A DNA stretch of 64,000 nt from Pseudomonas brassicacearum (GCF_003732265.1 NZ_MOBK01000013.1:62001-126000), one strand, 5' to 3'; counted from the stretch's first letter, positions 37,101 to 45,788 are shown. Made by a program: numbers and translations. The notes: generated by a model from the letters alone, not told the origin.

Positions 37101-39427
37101 ACAGCGTCGGCCCGGCGGATGCCGTCCACCGCAGAGTCCTGGTCAGCGAGGACGGCCAGTACCAGGCACGCGATGCCGATGATCTTCATTTGCACGGGGC
37201 CGATGATCTTTACGCTTCGGTGTTGCATGCTCTGCCTGATGCCGAACGAAACGCGCTGGGGTATGACGTCAGTCAAGGCGCCACGCTCAAGCTCGCCGTT
37301 CAAAAAGCGCCATTGCCACGGGACACGTTCAGCGCGCTGCTCGCGGATAACCCTGTGCGCAAACCGGCGTATGACCCCGCCTCGATGCGCCTGCGGGGCG
37401 GCATGCGCGGGGTTGCTCAGGGGTTGCGACGCGTCAACGAGCCCATAACGCCGCAAGAACGGGTCCGTGTCGTGCGCCCCGGATGGACAGAGGCCGAAGC
37501 CTTGGCCTATCTGGAGGCGGGTGGCAGTGACGTCAGTCTGGAGCAGAGGGCGAGCGCACTCGAAGCCGAATTCGATCGGCTCAACGCCAATTTTCAACGC
37601 TGGCTGAAATCGCCGACCGAGGCTTACAGCTTCACGCCTGCCGGCGTCGCCGAATGGCAATCCAGAAACGCCTTGTACAAAGCGGTCAGGGAGTGCTGGC
37701 AGCACACCGGGTTACGCGATATGGACTCATTCGGCGATCTGCGCGGCGTGATGCTCGACCTGGAAAACTTTTCGCTTGGGCGTCATCTGGGCACCATGCC
37801 CACGCTGGAAGGTAATTTCGATCACGTCACCCGCCTCAATCTGAACCTGACCGAATTGACCGACGCACACAGCTCCTTCCTTGATCATTTTCCCCGATTG
37901 CGTTCGCTTAACATCAACGGCAATACGCTCACCGGTGTTCCTCGTGCCATCGGCCGCATGCGCGCGCTGACGGAGCTCAACATGCGAGGCAACCGTATTG
38001 TCCTGGATGCGCAAGGCGTCGCAGACCTGCGCAACCTGACACGACTTGAGGCCCTGGACCTGTTTGGCAATCCGTTGGGGCAAGTGCCGGACATTGGCAG
38101 CATGAGAATGCTGCATACGCTGATCCTGACTGACACCGGGATTCATACCTGGCCGCAAGGGTTGTTCGCACAACCGCGGTTTCGACATTTTTTCCTGGAT
38201 ATGCAGCGCAACGAAATCACGCACATTCCTGCGGTGCCCCCTGGTTCCGTTCAGGCGGAACTGCTGGCGCGCACGGTATTGAGCCGCGATCCGCAGTGGT
38301 TGGCCGAGGACAATCTGCAGACGCTCAGGGACTACATCGAATCGGTCGGCATGGACCCGGATCGTCCGTATCCACCCCGCGGTGTGCGCGATAGTCTCGA
38401 CTGGGAGGCGGGCATGACACGGCCGGAATGGGTGGCGAAACAGGAAGTCTGGAACAGCGTCGAGGATGAGCATGGATCGGTCGGTTTTTTCAACGAGATT
38501 CGCAAACTTACCGAATCGGGGCATTTCAGGAACGACACCGGGTTTCGGGTCGACATGACCGCCAAGGTCTGGCGCATGATCGAGGCAATGTCCAAAAATA
38601 CCGAGCTTCGGCAAAAACTCTTCACCATGACCTCGGCGCCCACGGAGTGTGTCGATGCCGGTGCGCAGCTGTTCAATTCGATGGGGCTGGAGGTGCTGAT
38701 TCATGAGGCCTATGAACTGGCCAATCCCTCGCTGGTGGAGGGTGAGCTGGTGTCGCTGGCGCGAGGCAAGTCACGTCTGGATGAACTGAGCAGGATTGCC
38801 CGCAAAACCATCTCCGAGCGCGAGGCGACGGGCGAGGCGTTCAGGCGCGTTAATGCCGCGGGGGAGGTGACGGGCACGATTGATGAGGTGGAAGTTCACC
38901 TGGCGTTCATGACCGATCTTGCCGAACGGCTGGACCTGCCCTGGCAGTCTCGAAACATGCAGTTCAGAGGGATCGCGGGTGTCACCTCGGAGATGATTGA
39001 CGATGCTTGCCTGCGTGTGCTGGACCTTGAGGAAGGGGAGTTGCTCGGTGAATTACTCGTCGAACAGCCGTTCTGGTCATCCTACGTCGAGGGTGTCAAT
39101 CGACGTGCTTTCAAAGTGTTCAGGCGCCGAATCGATGCCACGACAGACTTTTATATGGCATTGGACAATCGTGCGAACGACACAACGCTTTCCCTTGAGC
39201 AAAAGGCTCGGTTGAAGGAAGAACTCAGAGTACTTGGTGCTGAACTGAATAAACCGGAAAGCGACTTTGCACCGGGACGTACCATGACCGATGCGGAATA
39301 CGCCACTGAGTTGAATGCGATCGATGAAGAAAAGAAGACGTTGGTCAAAACCTTCACCCAGCAGGCGATCGACCGGGCAAAACTGCAAAGGCTAGAACTC
39401 CCCTTTGTCGTGCAGACGGACACCTGA
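34142..39427 (+). CDS. giant LRR / NEL-type E3 ubiquitin ligase effector
   Basis: 1761 residues. The N-terminal ~1000 residues resemble the DUF6543/dermonecrotic-toxin-like region seen in large Pseudomonas proteins. A hydrophobic hairpin at about 498-575 (WNVFNFGAMLVPGLGEAMLAIMAG; VHLTGVMINFAQLAIMFAGHVLPSG) could insert in a membrane. Leucine-rich repeats lie at about 1214-1370 (LRSLNINGNTLTGVPRAIGRMRALTELNMRGN). The C-terminus is a NEL domain, with Cys1503 and Asp1505 in the CxD motif (TECVDAGAQLF), as in IpaH and SspH ligases, which attach host ubiquitin to host proteins. No signal peptide, HrpL box, chaperone gene or secretion system is in the window. AAGGA precedes the ATG. IpaH-type effectors are usually about 550-800 residues, so this is an unusually large member. 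Confidence 0.85.
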   Translation: MSERSDTPDRPVIAGHARDVERNVYRDYLLGKLPPPVKDAPASRLVAFAHSKPEFPEWYFNSRAIDRQYLKELIDEHWRLQGPLDDTLKNVQQDILAFAEPLLVQALKEQLNLELDVNATLIRLYIPANLAIGIDTHASRLRQSSLLEAALHNFEAHEAQVGTFRDGSGIFTRDGENELQRHTLMVERFAALCRTLDIGAQYQRHIKALLMPEDVTARATVVRQCTASEKAAFHESALIAYLKKDITSYGYGKLRQIRDNEQGILMGHLPLQCHQLSIMGFRLSGIVLFSAVADPSKIKRAYDALIPEHQRTMLEWSRSLALLPGQEFEQFKLLQAFFANGPSGLVEAMLQRADAYQQSRLDGTLIAYVPDDPDHPFKEYDSFTDFMKELTSQLRSPGYQQFFSRFVAQKDKGKFFARVRERLSTFTWKQREPLDMGPWWRETAVENANAEPVTHTLSGDLWTQTSLWRREKAIADARQIAVPTGDEDATTRWNRLTSYLNIGWNVFNFGAMLVPGLGEAMLAIMAGQMAFETLEGIEDWSKGDKEEAAVHLTGVMINFAQLAIMFAGHVLPSGAAASVKPSAFIDRLKKVELPDGKTRLWKPDLSPYAHDMVLPAEAKPGEQGLYRHSEKDILKHDNKHFDVINDPRTGQARLRHPTRPQAYQPTLEHNACGAWKTELDRPIEWDTTTLMRRLGPTVEGFSDNTLEQIRLVSGQEEDQLRRLHVVGDPPPALLTDTIERFQAWAEVQKLPGQIWLNEVPDAFVEQVPRLLVELPRWPAQKSIELFDGPGHGGRSIKFGNIDSLPADTLKISRAEVSTGKLPELAVKFASETDIHAMLGQGISTDEQIRIDALKNQLAGRAGNRRGPLFDALNRHLQQTDNPQVRVLQDAFSGLPTAVARELLADIEPQDLLNITEPSRIPLQLKERVRITLRAIRTARAYEGLFLDTPYGVDTERLALHSMQALPGWPENVRIEIRELSFDGALRDSVGPADAVHRRVLVSEDGQYQARDADDLHLHGADDLYASVLHALPDAERNALGYDVSQGATLKLAVQKAPLPRDTFSALLADNPVRKPAYDPASMRLRGGMRGVAQGLRRVNEPITPQERVRVVRPGWTEAEALAYLEAGGSDVSLEQRASALEAEFDRLNANFQRWLKSPTEAYSFTPAGVAEWQSRNALYKAVRECWQHTGLRDMDSFGDLRGVMLDLENFSLGRHLGTMPTLEGNFDHVTRLNLNLTELTDAHSSFLDHFPRLRSLNINGNTLTGVPRAIGRMRALTELNMRGNRIVLDAQGVADLRNLTRLEALDLFGNPLGQVPDIGSMRMLHTLILTDTGIHTWPQGLFAQPRFRHFFLDMQRNEITHIPAVPPGSVQAELLARTVLSRDPQWLAEDNLQTLRDYIESVGMDPDRPYPPRGVRDSLDWEAGMTRPEWVAKQEVWNSVEDEHGSVGFFNEIRKLTESGHFRNDTGFRVDMTAKVWRMIEAMSKNTELRQKLFTMTSAPTECVDAGAQLFNSMGLEVLIHEAYELANPSLVEGELVSLARGKSRLDELSRIARKTISEREATGEAFRRVNAAGEVTGTIDEVEVHLAFMTDLAERLDLPWQSRNMQFRGIAGVTSEMIDDACLRVLDLEEGELLGELLVEQPFWSSYVEGVNRRAFKVFRRRIDATTDFYMALDNRANDTTLSLEQKARLKEELRVLGAELNKPESDFAPGRTMTDAEYATELNAIDEEKKTLVKTFTQQAIDRAKLQRLELPFVVQTDT

Positions 39428-39494
39428 TTGCTGCAGCTTTCCCCGGGGAACCTGGTACGCCGAGGCCCTCGGGAATTCCAGTCCGATCAATCGA

Positions 39495-41195
39495 TCAAAA
39501 CAGGAAATATCGCTGAGCCATTGGCAGCACATCCGCCGGTTCACACCACAGCAGTACCCCGTCGGCCTTGACCTGATAGGTCTGCGGGTCGACGTCGATG
39601 TGCGGCAGGTAATCGTTGTGGATCAAGTCGGTTTTCTGCACCTCGCGGCACCCTTTGACCACGGCGATTTTTTTCTTCAAGCCCAACGCCTCAGGCAGGC
39701 CCGCCTCCTGTGCCGCCTGACTGATAAAGGTCAGGCTGGTGGCATGCAGCGAGCCGCCGTAGCTGGCGAACATCGGTCGATAATGCACCGGTTGCGGTGT
39801 CGGAATCGAGGCATTGGCATCGCCCATCAGGCTCGCCGCAATGGCGCCGCCCTTGAGGATCAGCGTCGGTTTGACCCCGAAAAATGCCGGCCGCCACAGC
39901 ACCAGATCAGCCCATTTACCCACTTCAATCGAACCCACTTCATGGCTGATGCCATGGGTGATCGCCGGGTTGATCGTGTACTTGGCGATGTAGCGTTTGG
40001 CGCGGAAATTGTCGTTGCCCTCGCCATCACCGGGAAGCGGGCCGCGTTGTTTTTTCATCTTGTCGGCGGTTTGCCAGGTGCGCGTGATGACTTCGCCGAC
40101 ACGGCCCATGGCCTGGCTGTCGGAGCTGATCATCGAGAACGCGCCGAGGTCGTGGAGGATGTCTTCGGCGGCAATCGTCTCGCGGCGGATGCGGCTTTCG
40201 GCGAAGGCCACGTCTTCGGCAATGCTCGGGTCCAGGTGGTGGCAGACCATCAGCATGTCGAGGTGTTCGTCGATGGTGTTGCGAGTGAATGGCCGGGTCG
40301 GGTTGGTCGAGCTCGGCAGCACATTGGCAAAGCCGCAGGCCTTGATGATGTCCGGGGCATGACCGCCGCCCGCGCCTTCGGTGTGGTAGGTGTGGATGGT
40401 GCGGCCCTTGAACGCGGCGAGGGTGGTTTCGACGAAACCGGACTCGTTGAGCGTGTCGGTGTGGATCGCCACCTGCACGTCGTACTGGTCGGCGACGCTC
40501 AGGCAGTTGTCGATACTCGCCGGCGTGGTGCCCCAGTCTTCATGCAATTTGAGGCCGATGGCGCCGGCCTTGACCTGCTCGATCAGCGGTTCCGGCAGGC
40601 TGGCGTTGCCCTTGCCGGTGAGGCCGATGTTCATCGGGAACGCGTCGGCGGCCTGAAGCATGCGCGCCAGGTGCCACGGCCCGGAGGTGCAGGTCGTCGC
40701 GTTGGTGCCCGTCGCCGGGCCGGTGCCGCCGCCGATCATGGTGGTGACGCCGCTCATCAGCGCTTCTTCGATTTGCTGTGGGCAAATGAAGTGGATGTGC
40801 GTATCGATGCCGCCGGCGGTGAGGATCATCCCTTCACCGGCAATGACTTCGGTGCTGGCGCCGATGGCGATGGTCACGTTCGGCTGCACGTCCGGGTTGC
40901 CGGCCTTGCCGATGCCCGCCACGCGACCATCCTTGAGGCCGACGTCGGCTTTGACGATGCCCCAGTGGTCGATGATCAGCGCGTTGGTGATCACCGTGTC
41001 GACGACTTCCGCGGCCAATAGTTGGCTCTGGCCCTGGCCATCGCGGATGACTTTGCCGCCGCCGAATTTCACTTCTTCGCCGTAGGTGGTGAAGTCTTTT
41101 TCGACTTCGATCCACAGTTCGGTGTCGGCGAGGCGAACCTTGTCGCCGACGGTGGGGCCGAACATGTCGGCGTAGGCTTGACGGGAGATCTTCAT
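39495..41195 (-). CDS. ureC: urease alpha subunit
   Basis: 566 residues, the catalytic nickel subunit that hydrolyses urea to ammonia and carbamate. All metal ligands and catalytic residues are present: His133 and His135 (THIHF), Lys216 (GLKLHEDWG, carbamylated), His245, His271, flap Cys318-His319 (MVCHHLDP) and Asp359 (SSDSQ). These are one less than the Klebsiella numbering throughout. Last gene of the urt-ure operon, 160 bases after ureB across a REPIN. It converges on the NEL effector gene with 67 bases between stops. Confidence 0.98.
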   Translation of the reverse strand: MKISRQAYADMFGPTVGDKVRLADTELWIEVEKDFTTYGEEVKFGGGKVIRDGQGQSQLLAAEVVDTVITNALIIDHWGIVKADVGLKDGRVAGIGKAGNPDVQPNVTIAIGASTEVIAGEGMILTAGGIDTHIHFICPQQIEEALMSGVTTMIGGGTGPATGTNATTCTSGPWHLARMLQAADAFPMNIGLTGKGNASLPEPLIEQVKAGAIGLKLHEDWGTTPASIDNCLSVADQYDVQVAIHTDTLNESGFVETTLAAFKGRTIHTYHTEGAGGGHAPDIIKACGFANVLPSSTNPTRPFTRNTIDEHLDMLMVCHHLDPSIAEDVAFAESRIRRETIAAEDILHDLGAFSMISSDSQAMGRVGEVITRTWQTADKMKKQRGPLPGDGEGNDNFRAKRYIAKYTINPAITHGISHEVGSIEVGKWADLVLWRPAFFGVKPTLILKGGAIAASLMGDANASIPTPQPVHYRPMFASYGGSLHATSLTFISQAAQEAGLPEALGLKKKIAVVKGCREVQKTDLIHNDYLPHIDVDPQTYQVKADGVLLWCEPADVLPMAQRYFLF

Positions 41196-41247
41196 TCGTT
41201 CGCCTTGAAATTCAATTGTTTTTGAGACTGTTCGCTTCGCTCACAGA

Positions 41248-41331
41248 TTCGCGAGCAAGCCCGCTCCCACATTCGTCCGCATTCCAAATGAAGAAACTCG
41301 GTCTAGTGTGGGAGCGGGCTTGCCCGCGAAG
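41248..41331. repeat. REPIN inside the urease operon (ureB-ureC)
   Basis: Inverted REP arms (ATTCGCGAGCAAGCCCGCTC; GGAGCGGGCTTGCCCGCGAA) in the 160-base gap between ureB and ureC. Confidence 0.92.
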
Positions 41332-41355
41332 GGGCCGGTGCAGACACCGCATTAC

Positions 41356-41661
41356 TTACAGGTCACCCATGATCCGCCCGGCAAACCCGAACACCCGGCG
41401 ATGCCCGGCCAAATCGACCAGCTCGACCTCGCGGCTCTGCCCCGGCTCGAATCGCACTGCGGTGCCCGCCGGGATGTTCAGGCGCATGCCGCGGCTGGCG
41501 GCGCGGTCGAAGGTCAGGGCGTCGTTGGTTTCGAAAAAGTGGTAGTGCGAGCCGACCTGGATCGGCCGGTCGCCGCTGTTGGCCACTTTCAGGCTGACCG
41601 TCTGGCGGCCAGCGTTGAGTTCGATGTCGCCGGGCTGGATCTGGTATTCACCGGGAATCAT
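41356..41661 (-). CDS. ureB: urease beta subunit
   Basis: 101 residues beginning MIPGEYQIQPGDIELNAGR, with VGSHYHFFETNDALTFDR and GTAVRFEPGQSREVELVDLAGHRRVFGF, all typical. It is a structural subunit packing around UreC. The true start is ATG 41661; the preceding in-frame TTG is not used. Its ATG overlaps the stop of the GNAT gene by one base (TGATG), so translation is coupled. Confidence 0.97.
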   Translation of the reverse strand: MIPGEYQIQPGDIELNAGRQTVSLKVANSGDRPIQVGSHYHFFETNDALTFDRAASRGMRLNIPAGTAVRFEPGQSREVELVDLAGHRRVFGFAGRIMGDL

Positions 41662-42194
41662 CAATGGGCTCCTTGCAGAATCTTGTAGTAGAGCGCGGTC
41701 GGTTTGTAGCGCCCGCTCGGGTCGCAGGCGTAGTCGGGGATCTCGCCCGCCCGGGTGTAACCCAGCGCCTTGTAGAAATCCTCGGCAGGGGAGCCGGCTT
41801 CGGTGTCGAGGTAAAGCATGCCGCGCTTGTGCTGGAGCGCGGCCTGTTCCAGAGCGCTCATCAATTGTTGGCCCAAGCCTCGACGACGGGCGTGTTCACG
41901 CACCAGCAGTTTTTGCACTTCGGCGCGGTTCAGGCCATTGGCTTTCTGGCACAGGGTCAGTTGCACACTGGCTTCCACTTGTTCATCGCGAACCACTACC
42001 CACAGCAGCACGTTGCCCTTGTTCAGGTTCTCCTGAACCTCATCGAAATAGGCGCGGGCCTGGGTCGCGTCCAGTTCGGCCATGAAGCCGACACTGGCGC
42101 CATAACCGACGGCGTCGAGCAGCAGATCAATCAAACCCTGGCGGTAGTGCGCAAAGCTTTCAACATTGACGCGTCGCAGTTGGGCGGCGTTCAT
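41661..42194 (-). CDS. GNAT-family acetyltransferase inside the urease operon (1)
   Basis: 177 residues. The acetyl-CoA-binding motif A is VQKLLVREHARRRGLGQQLMSALEQAAL (RRGLG). It ends with LYLDTEAGSPAEDFYKALGYTRAGEIPDYA, typical of small GNATs acting on amino groups. The stop overlaps the ureB ATG and the start follows the second GNAT by 6 bases, so it is co-translated with urease. Substrate unknown. Confidence 0.88.
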   Translation of the reverse strand: MNAAQLRRVNVESFAHYRQGLIDLLLDAVGYGASVGFMAELDATQARAYFDEVQENLNKGNVLLWVVVRDEQVEASVQLTLCQKANGLNRAEVQKLLVREHARRRGLGQQLMSALEQAALQHKRGMLYLDTEAGSPAEDFYKALGYTRAGEIPDYACDPSGRYKPTALYYKILQGAH

Positions 42195-42200
42195 CGGGCA

Positions 42201-42734
42201 TTACTCCTTGCTGGCGACAGGCGGCTCCGCGCCAGGATTGAGGGTCAGTTGCATGAAGGTCAGGTCCAGCCAGCGGCCGAACTTGGTGCCCACCTGGGGC
42301 ATTTGCCCGGTGGTGATGAAACCGGCGCGTTCATGCAGACGAATGGAAGCGGCGTTGCCGCTTTCGATGGCCGCGACCATCACGTGCTTGTCGCAATCCT
42401 TGGCGCGTTCGATCAGCACCGTCATCAATTGCGGGCCGAGGCCGTTGCCGCGCTGGTCGCTGCGCACGTACACCGAATGCTCGACGGTGTGGCGGAAACC
42501 ATCGAACGGCCGCCAGTCACCAAATGAAGCGTAGCCCAGCACGCTGTTGTCGCCGTCGACGATCACCAGAATCGGATAAGCCTGAGCTTGCCGGGCGCTG
42601 AACCAGGCCTGGCGATTGCCGAGATCGACGGCCTGTTCATTCCAGATCGCCGTGGTGTTGAGCACCGCGTCGTTGTAGATGTCGCGGATAGCCGGCAGGT
42701 CGGCATGCACCGCGTCACGAATGTGGTAAGTCAT
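42201..42734 (-). CDS. phosphinothricin/methionine-sulfone type N-acetyltransferase (2)
   Basis: 177 residues, GNAT of the Pat/MddA group. The N-terminus IRDAVHADLPAIRDIYNDAVLNTTAIWNEQAVDL and the middle GYASFGDWRPFDGFRHTVEHSVYVRSDQRGNGLG are strong family signatures. Relatives acetylate phosphinothricin, methionine sulfoximine or methionine sulfone, which inhibit glutamine synthetase. Protecting glutamine synthetase while ammonia is made from urea would make sense, but that link is inference. It lies 9 bases after ureA. Confidence 0.9.
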   Translation of the reverse strand: MTYHIRDAVHADLPAIRDIYNDAVLNTTAIWNEQAVDLGNRQAWFSARQAQAYPILVIVDGDNSVLGYASFGDWRPFDGFRHTVEHSVYVRSDQRGNGLGPQLMTVLIERAKDCDKHVMVAAIESGNAASIRLHERAGFITTGQMPQVGTKFGRWLDLTFMQLTLNPGAEPPVASKE

Positions 42735-42743
42735 GGCGGCTCC

Positions 42744-43046
42744 TCAGGCGATGGGTTGGTGGACGGTGACCAGTTTGGTGCCGTCGGGGAACGTCGCCTC
42801 GACCTGGATCTCCGGAATCATTTCCGGGATGCCTTCCATGACTTGTTCGCGGGTCAGCAGCGTGGTGCCGAAGTGCATCAAGTCGGCCACGGTCTGGCCG
42901 TCACGCGCGCCTTCGAGCAGGGCGGCGGAGATGTAGGCCATGGCTTCCGGGTAATTGAGTTTCACGCCGCGCGCCAAACGCCGCTCGGCCACGAGGCCGG
43001 CGGTGAAGATCAGCAGCTTGTCTTTTTCGCGTGGTGTCAGGTCCAT
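42744..43046 (-). CDS. ureA: urease gamma subunit
   Basis: 100 residues: MDLTPREKDKLLIFTAGLVAERRLARGVKLNYPEAMAYI is nearly invariant in UreA, and the end TKLVTVHQPIA is the usual one. ATG 43046 gives the standard length; the 16 residues open before it are not family-like. It is the smallest structural subunit of the UreABC trimer. Confidence 0.97.
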   Translation of the reverse strand: MDLTPREKDKLLIFTAGLVAERRLARGVKLNYPEAMAYISAALLEGARDGQTVADLMHFGTTLLTREQVMEGIPEMIPEIQVEATFPDGTKLVTVHQPIA

Positions 43047-43101
43047 CGTTGGAATCCATCTGGGCAGATAAAAAGTATTCGGATCTGTAAACACAAAACC
43101 C

Positions 43102-43192
43102 CTTGTGGGAGCGGGCTTGCTCGCGAATGCGGTGGGTCAGCCAACATCAATTTGAATGACCCACCGCATTCACGAGCAAGCCCGCTCCCACA
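43102..43192. repeat. REPIN between ureD and ureA
   Basis: Inverted REP arms (CTTGTGGGAGCGGGCTTGCT; CGAGCAAGCCCGCTCCCACA) plus a matching inner CGCATT / AATGCG around ~30 bases. Confidence 0.92.
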
Positions 43193-43205
43193 TTTGGACA
43201 GTGTT

Positions 43206-44045
43206 TCAGGTGCTCCATATTCTTGGGGGGACTGCTTCCCGGCCAAGCAAGGCAGGCCTGAGCAATCGCCACAATTCAATCAACCAACCGCGCGCCAACA
43301 GCGCTTCACTGGCCAGGCACCGCGCCACCAACAGCCCCGGCAACTGGGTCAAATCCCCGCGCACGGCATTGGGCAGCGACCGACAGGTTTCCAGCAGTTC
43401 ACTGTCGATCTCCCCGGTGACCAGCAACGTCGCAAACACCGGTTGCCCGTCCAGCCCGATCGGCGAATCCAGCAACCCGTCATTCCCGACAATGCGCTGG
43501 CGTTCGTGCCAGAGCAACTGGCCGTCGCGGCGAATGTCCAGCTGCGCCTGAAAATGCCCGAGATCAAAACGCTCGCCACTGGCCGGGCGACCCAGCGCCA
43601 CAACGTCCCAGTAGAACAACCGCGCGTCACCTTCCAGCTCAATCGAGGTGCTCAATTGCGCCTGGGCATCGCTGAAGATAATTGTCTCTTGCGGCAACCA
43701 TTCCAGCGTTCCGCCCGCCGCCACTTTCAAGTCCAGATGCTGATAGGCCGGGCCCGCCGCGCGATACCACTTGGCCGCGCCGGGGCTGGTGATTTGCGCC
43801 CAGGCATTCGCGCCGACACTGGCCGAAATATCCAGCCGATCACCACCGGCAATCCCGCCCGGCGGGTGGACGATGATGTGCTGGCAGACCTCGGGGCCTT
43901 CGGCATACAGGTGCTTTTGCACCCGCAGCGGGCCTTTGTGGCGGCGCTGGACCGGGCGCGTGCTGTCGCCGAAACGGGCGTAGCCCAGCTCCAGCTCGGC
44001 GTGCCAGCTGGGGGTAAACAGGACAGTAGGAAGAGGTACATTCAT
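43206..44045 (-). CDS. ureD: urease accessory protein UreD
   Basis: 279 residues. Landmarks are WHAELELGYARFGDSTRPVQRRHKGPLRVQKHLYAEGP, HPPGGIAGGDRLDI, ITSPGAAKWYRA and LEWLPQETIIFSDA, all strongly conserved in UreD/UreH. It binds apo-urease directly and, with UreF and UreG, opens a path for nickel. It is placed between urtE (43 bases upstream) and ureA, so uptake and activation genes share a transcript. Confidence 0.96.
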   Translation of the reverse strand: MNVPLPTVLFTPSWHAELELGYARFGDSTRPVQRRHKGPLRVQKHLYAEGPEVCQHIIVHPPGGIAGGDRLDISASVGANAWAQITSPGAAKWYRAAGPAYQHLDLKVAAGGTLEWLPQETIIFSDAQAQLSTSIELEGDARLFYWDVVALGRPASGERFDLGHFQAQLDIRRDGQLLWHERQRIVGNDGLLDSPIGLDGQPVFATLLVTGEIDSELLETCRSLPNAVRGDLTQLPGLLVARCLASEALLARGWLIELWRLLRPALLGREAVPPRIWST

Positions 44046-44088
44046 ATTTTTTAATTATCGTTAGGACGCTACAGATTAGATCGTTGCC

Positions 44089-44787
44089 TTAGATCGTTAC
44101 CAGCCCGCGCACACCTTCGGCTTCCATATTTTCACCGCGACCCTGTTGCACGATCTCGCCCCGAGACATCACCAGATACTGATCGGCCAGTTCGGCGGCA
44201 AAATCGTAGAACTGCTCCACCAGCAAAATCGCCATGTCGCCCCGGGCCGCGAGCTTCTTGATCACCGCGCCGATCTCCTTGATCACCGACGGCTGGATGC
44301 CTTCGGTGGGTTCGTCGAGGATCAACAAGCGAGGACGACTGGCCAGCGCCCGGCCGATCGCCAATTGCTGCTGTTGCCCGCCCGACAGGTCACCGCCGCG
44401 CCGTTGCTTCATTTGCAACAGCACCGGGAACAGCTCGTAGATGAACGCCGGGACTTCCTTGGCTTCGCTGCCGGGGAAGCGTGACAGGCCCATCAGCAGG
44501 TTTTCTTCGACGGTCAGCCGACCGAAAATCTCGCGGCCTTGCGGCACGTAAGCGATCCCGGCATGCACGCGTTGGTGCGGCTTGAACGTGGTGATCGGTT
44601 TGCCTTCCCAGTTCACCGCGCCTTCTTTTGACGGCAGCAAACCCATCAGGCACTTGAGCAGGGTGGTTTTGCCGACGCCATTGCGCCCGAGCAGGCAGGT
44701 GACTTCGCCGACCTTCACGTCAAACGTCAGGCCGCGCAGGATGTGGCTACCGCCGTAATACTGGTGCAACTTGTCGACTTGCAGCAT
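44089..44787 (-). CDS. urtE: urea ABC transporter ATPase
   Basis: 232 residues. Walker A is GRNGVGKTT, the signature LSGGQQQQLAIGRAL, Walker B LLILDEPTEGIQPSVI; TEGIQPS is UrtE-specific wording. With UrtD it powers urea import. ATG 44787 is chosen because it begins MLQVDKLHQYYGGSHILRG; the longer frame translates the REPIN. Confidence 0.96.
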   Translation of the reverse strand: MLQVDKLHQYYGGSHILRGLTFDVKVGEVTCLLGRNGVGKTTLLKCLMGLLPSKEGAVNWEGKPITTFKPHQRVHAGIAYVPQGREIFGRLTVEENLLMGLSRFPGSEAKEVPAFIYELFPVLLQMKQRRGGDLSGGQQQQLAIGRALASRPRLLILDEPTEGIQPSVIKEIGAVIKKLAARGDMAILLVEQFYDFAAELADQYLVMSRGEIVQQGRGENMEAEGVRGLVTI

Positions 44788-44807
44788 TCTCAAATTCTCC
44801 CCAATCC

Positions 44808-44900
44808 CCTGTGGGAGCGGGCTTGCTCGCGAAGGCGGTGTGTCAGGCAACTTATATGTTGAATGTGCCGACGCATTCGCGAGCAAGCCCGCTCCCACAT
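44808..44900. repeat. REPIN between urtD and urtE
   Basis: Inverted REP arms (CCTGTGGGAGCGGGCTTGCT; GAGCAAGCCCGCTCCCACAT) filling most of the 131-base gap between two ATPase genes of the same transporter. Confidence 0.92.
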
Positions 44901-44918
44901 TGGTATGTGTTCGCAGCT

Positions 44919-45788
44919 CTAGCGACCGAGATAAACCTCGATGACGCGTTCGTTCTCCTGCACCTGCTCCAGCGACCCTTCCGCCAGCACGCTGCCCTGG
45001 TGCAACACGGTGACGTGGTCGGCAATCGAGCCCACAAACCCCATGTCGTGCTCCACCACCATCAACGAATGCTTGCCGGCCAGGCTCTTGAACAGCTCAG
45101 CGGTAAATTCGGTTTCAGCGTCAGTCATGCCCGCCACCGGCTCGTCGAGCAGCAGCAGTTGCGGGTCTTGCATCAGCAGCATGCCGATCTCCAGAAACTG
45201 CTTCTGACCGTGAGACAACAGCCCGGCCGGACGATTGACCGACGTGGTCAGGCGAATGGTTTCCAGCACGTCGGTGATGCGATCTTTCTGCTCGCCACTC
45301 AGGCGCGCCCGCAGGCTGGCCCACACCGATTTATCGGTTTTCTGCGCCAGTTCCAGGTTCTCGAACACGCTCAACGCTTCGAACACCGTCGGCTTCTGGA
45401 ACTTGCGACCGATGCCGGCCTGGGCGATCTGCACTTCGCTCATCTGCGTCAGGTCCAGCGTTTCACCGAACCAGGCCTTGCCATGACTCGGCCGGGTCTT
45501 GCCAGTGATCACGTCCATCAACGTGGTCTTGCCCGCGCCATTGGGACCGATGATGCAGCGCAATTCACCGACGCCGATGTACAGGTTCAGATTGTTCAGC
45601 GCCTTGAAACCGTCGAAGCTGACGCTGATGTCTTCCAGGGTCAGGATTGTGCCGTGGCGGGTATCGAGGCCGGGGCCGACGCGTTGGCCGTGACTGATGG
45701 CGTCGCGGCTGGTGCCGGCGTCCTTGTTTGGCTCTACGGGAAAAAAGGCTGGTTCGAGCATGAATTCCGCCGTGGGTGTGATTCTCAT
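44919..45788 (-). CDS. urtD: urea ABC transporter ATPase
   Basis: 289 residues. After a ~45-residue N-terminal extension (PNKDAGTSRDAISHGQRVGPGLD) come Walker A GPNGAGKTT, signature LSHGQKQFLEIGMLL and Walker B LLLLDEPVAGMTDAETEF. It is the LivG-like half of the urea importer. It overlaps urtC by 4 bases (ATGA). Confidence 0.95.
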   Translation of the reverse strand: MRITPTAEFMLEPAFFPVEPNKDAGTSRDAISHGQRVGPGLDTRHGTILTLEDISVSFDGFKALNNLNLYIGVGELRCIIGPNGAGKTTLMDVITGKTRPSHGKAWFGETLDLTQMSEVQIAQAGIGRKFQKPTVFEALSVFENLELAQKTDKSVWASLRARLSGEQKDRITDVLETIRLTTSVNRPAGLLSHGQKQFLEIGMLLMQDPQLLLLDEPVAGMTDAETEFTAELFKSLAGKHSLMVVEHDMGFVGSIADHVTVLHQGSVLAEGSLEQVQENERVIEVYLGR

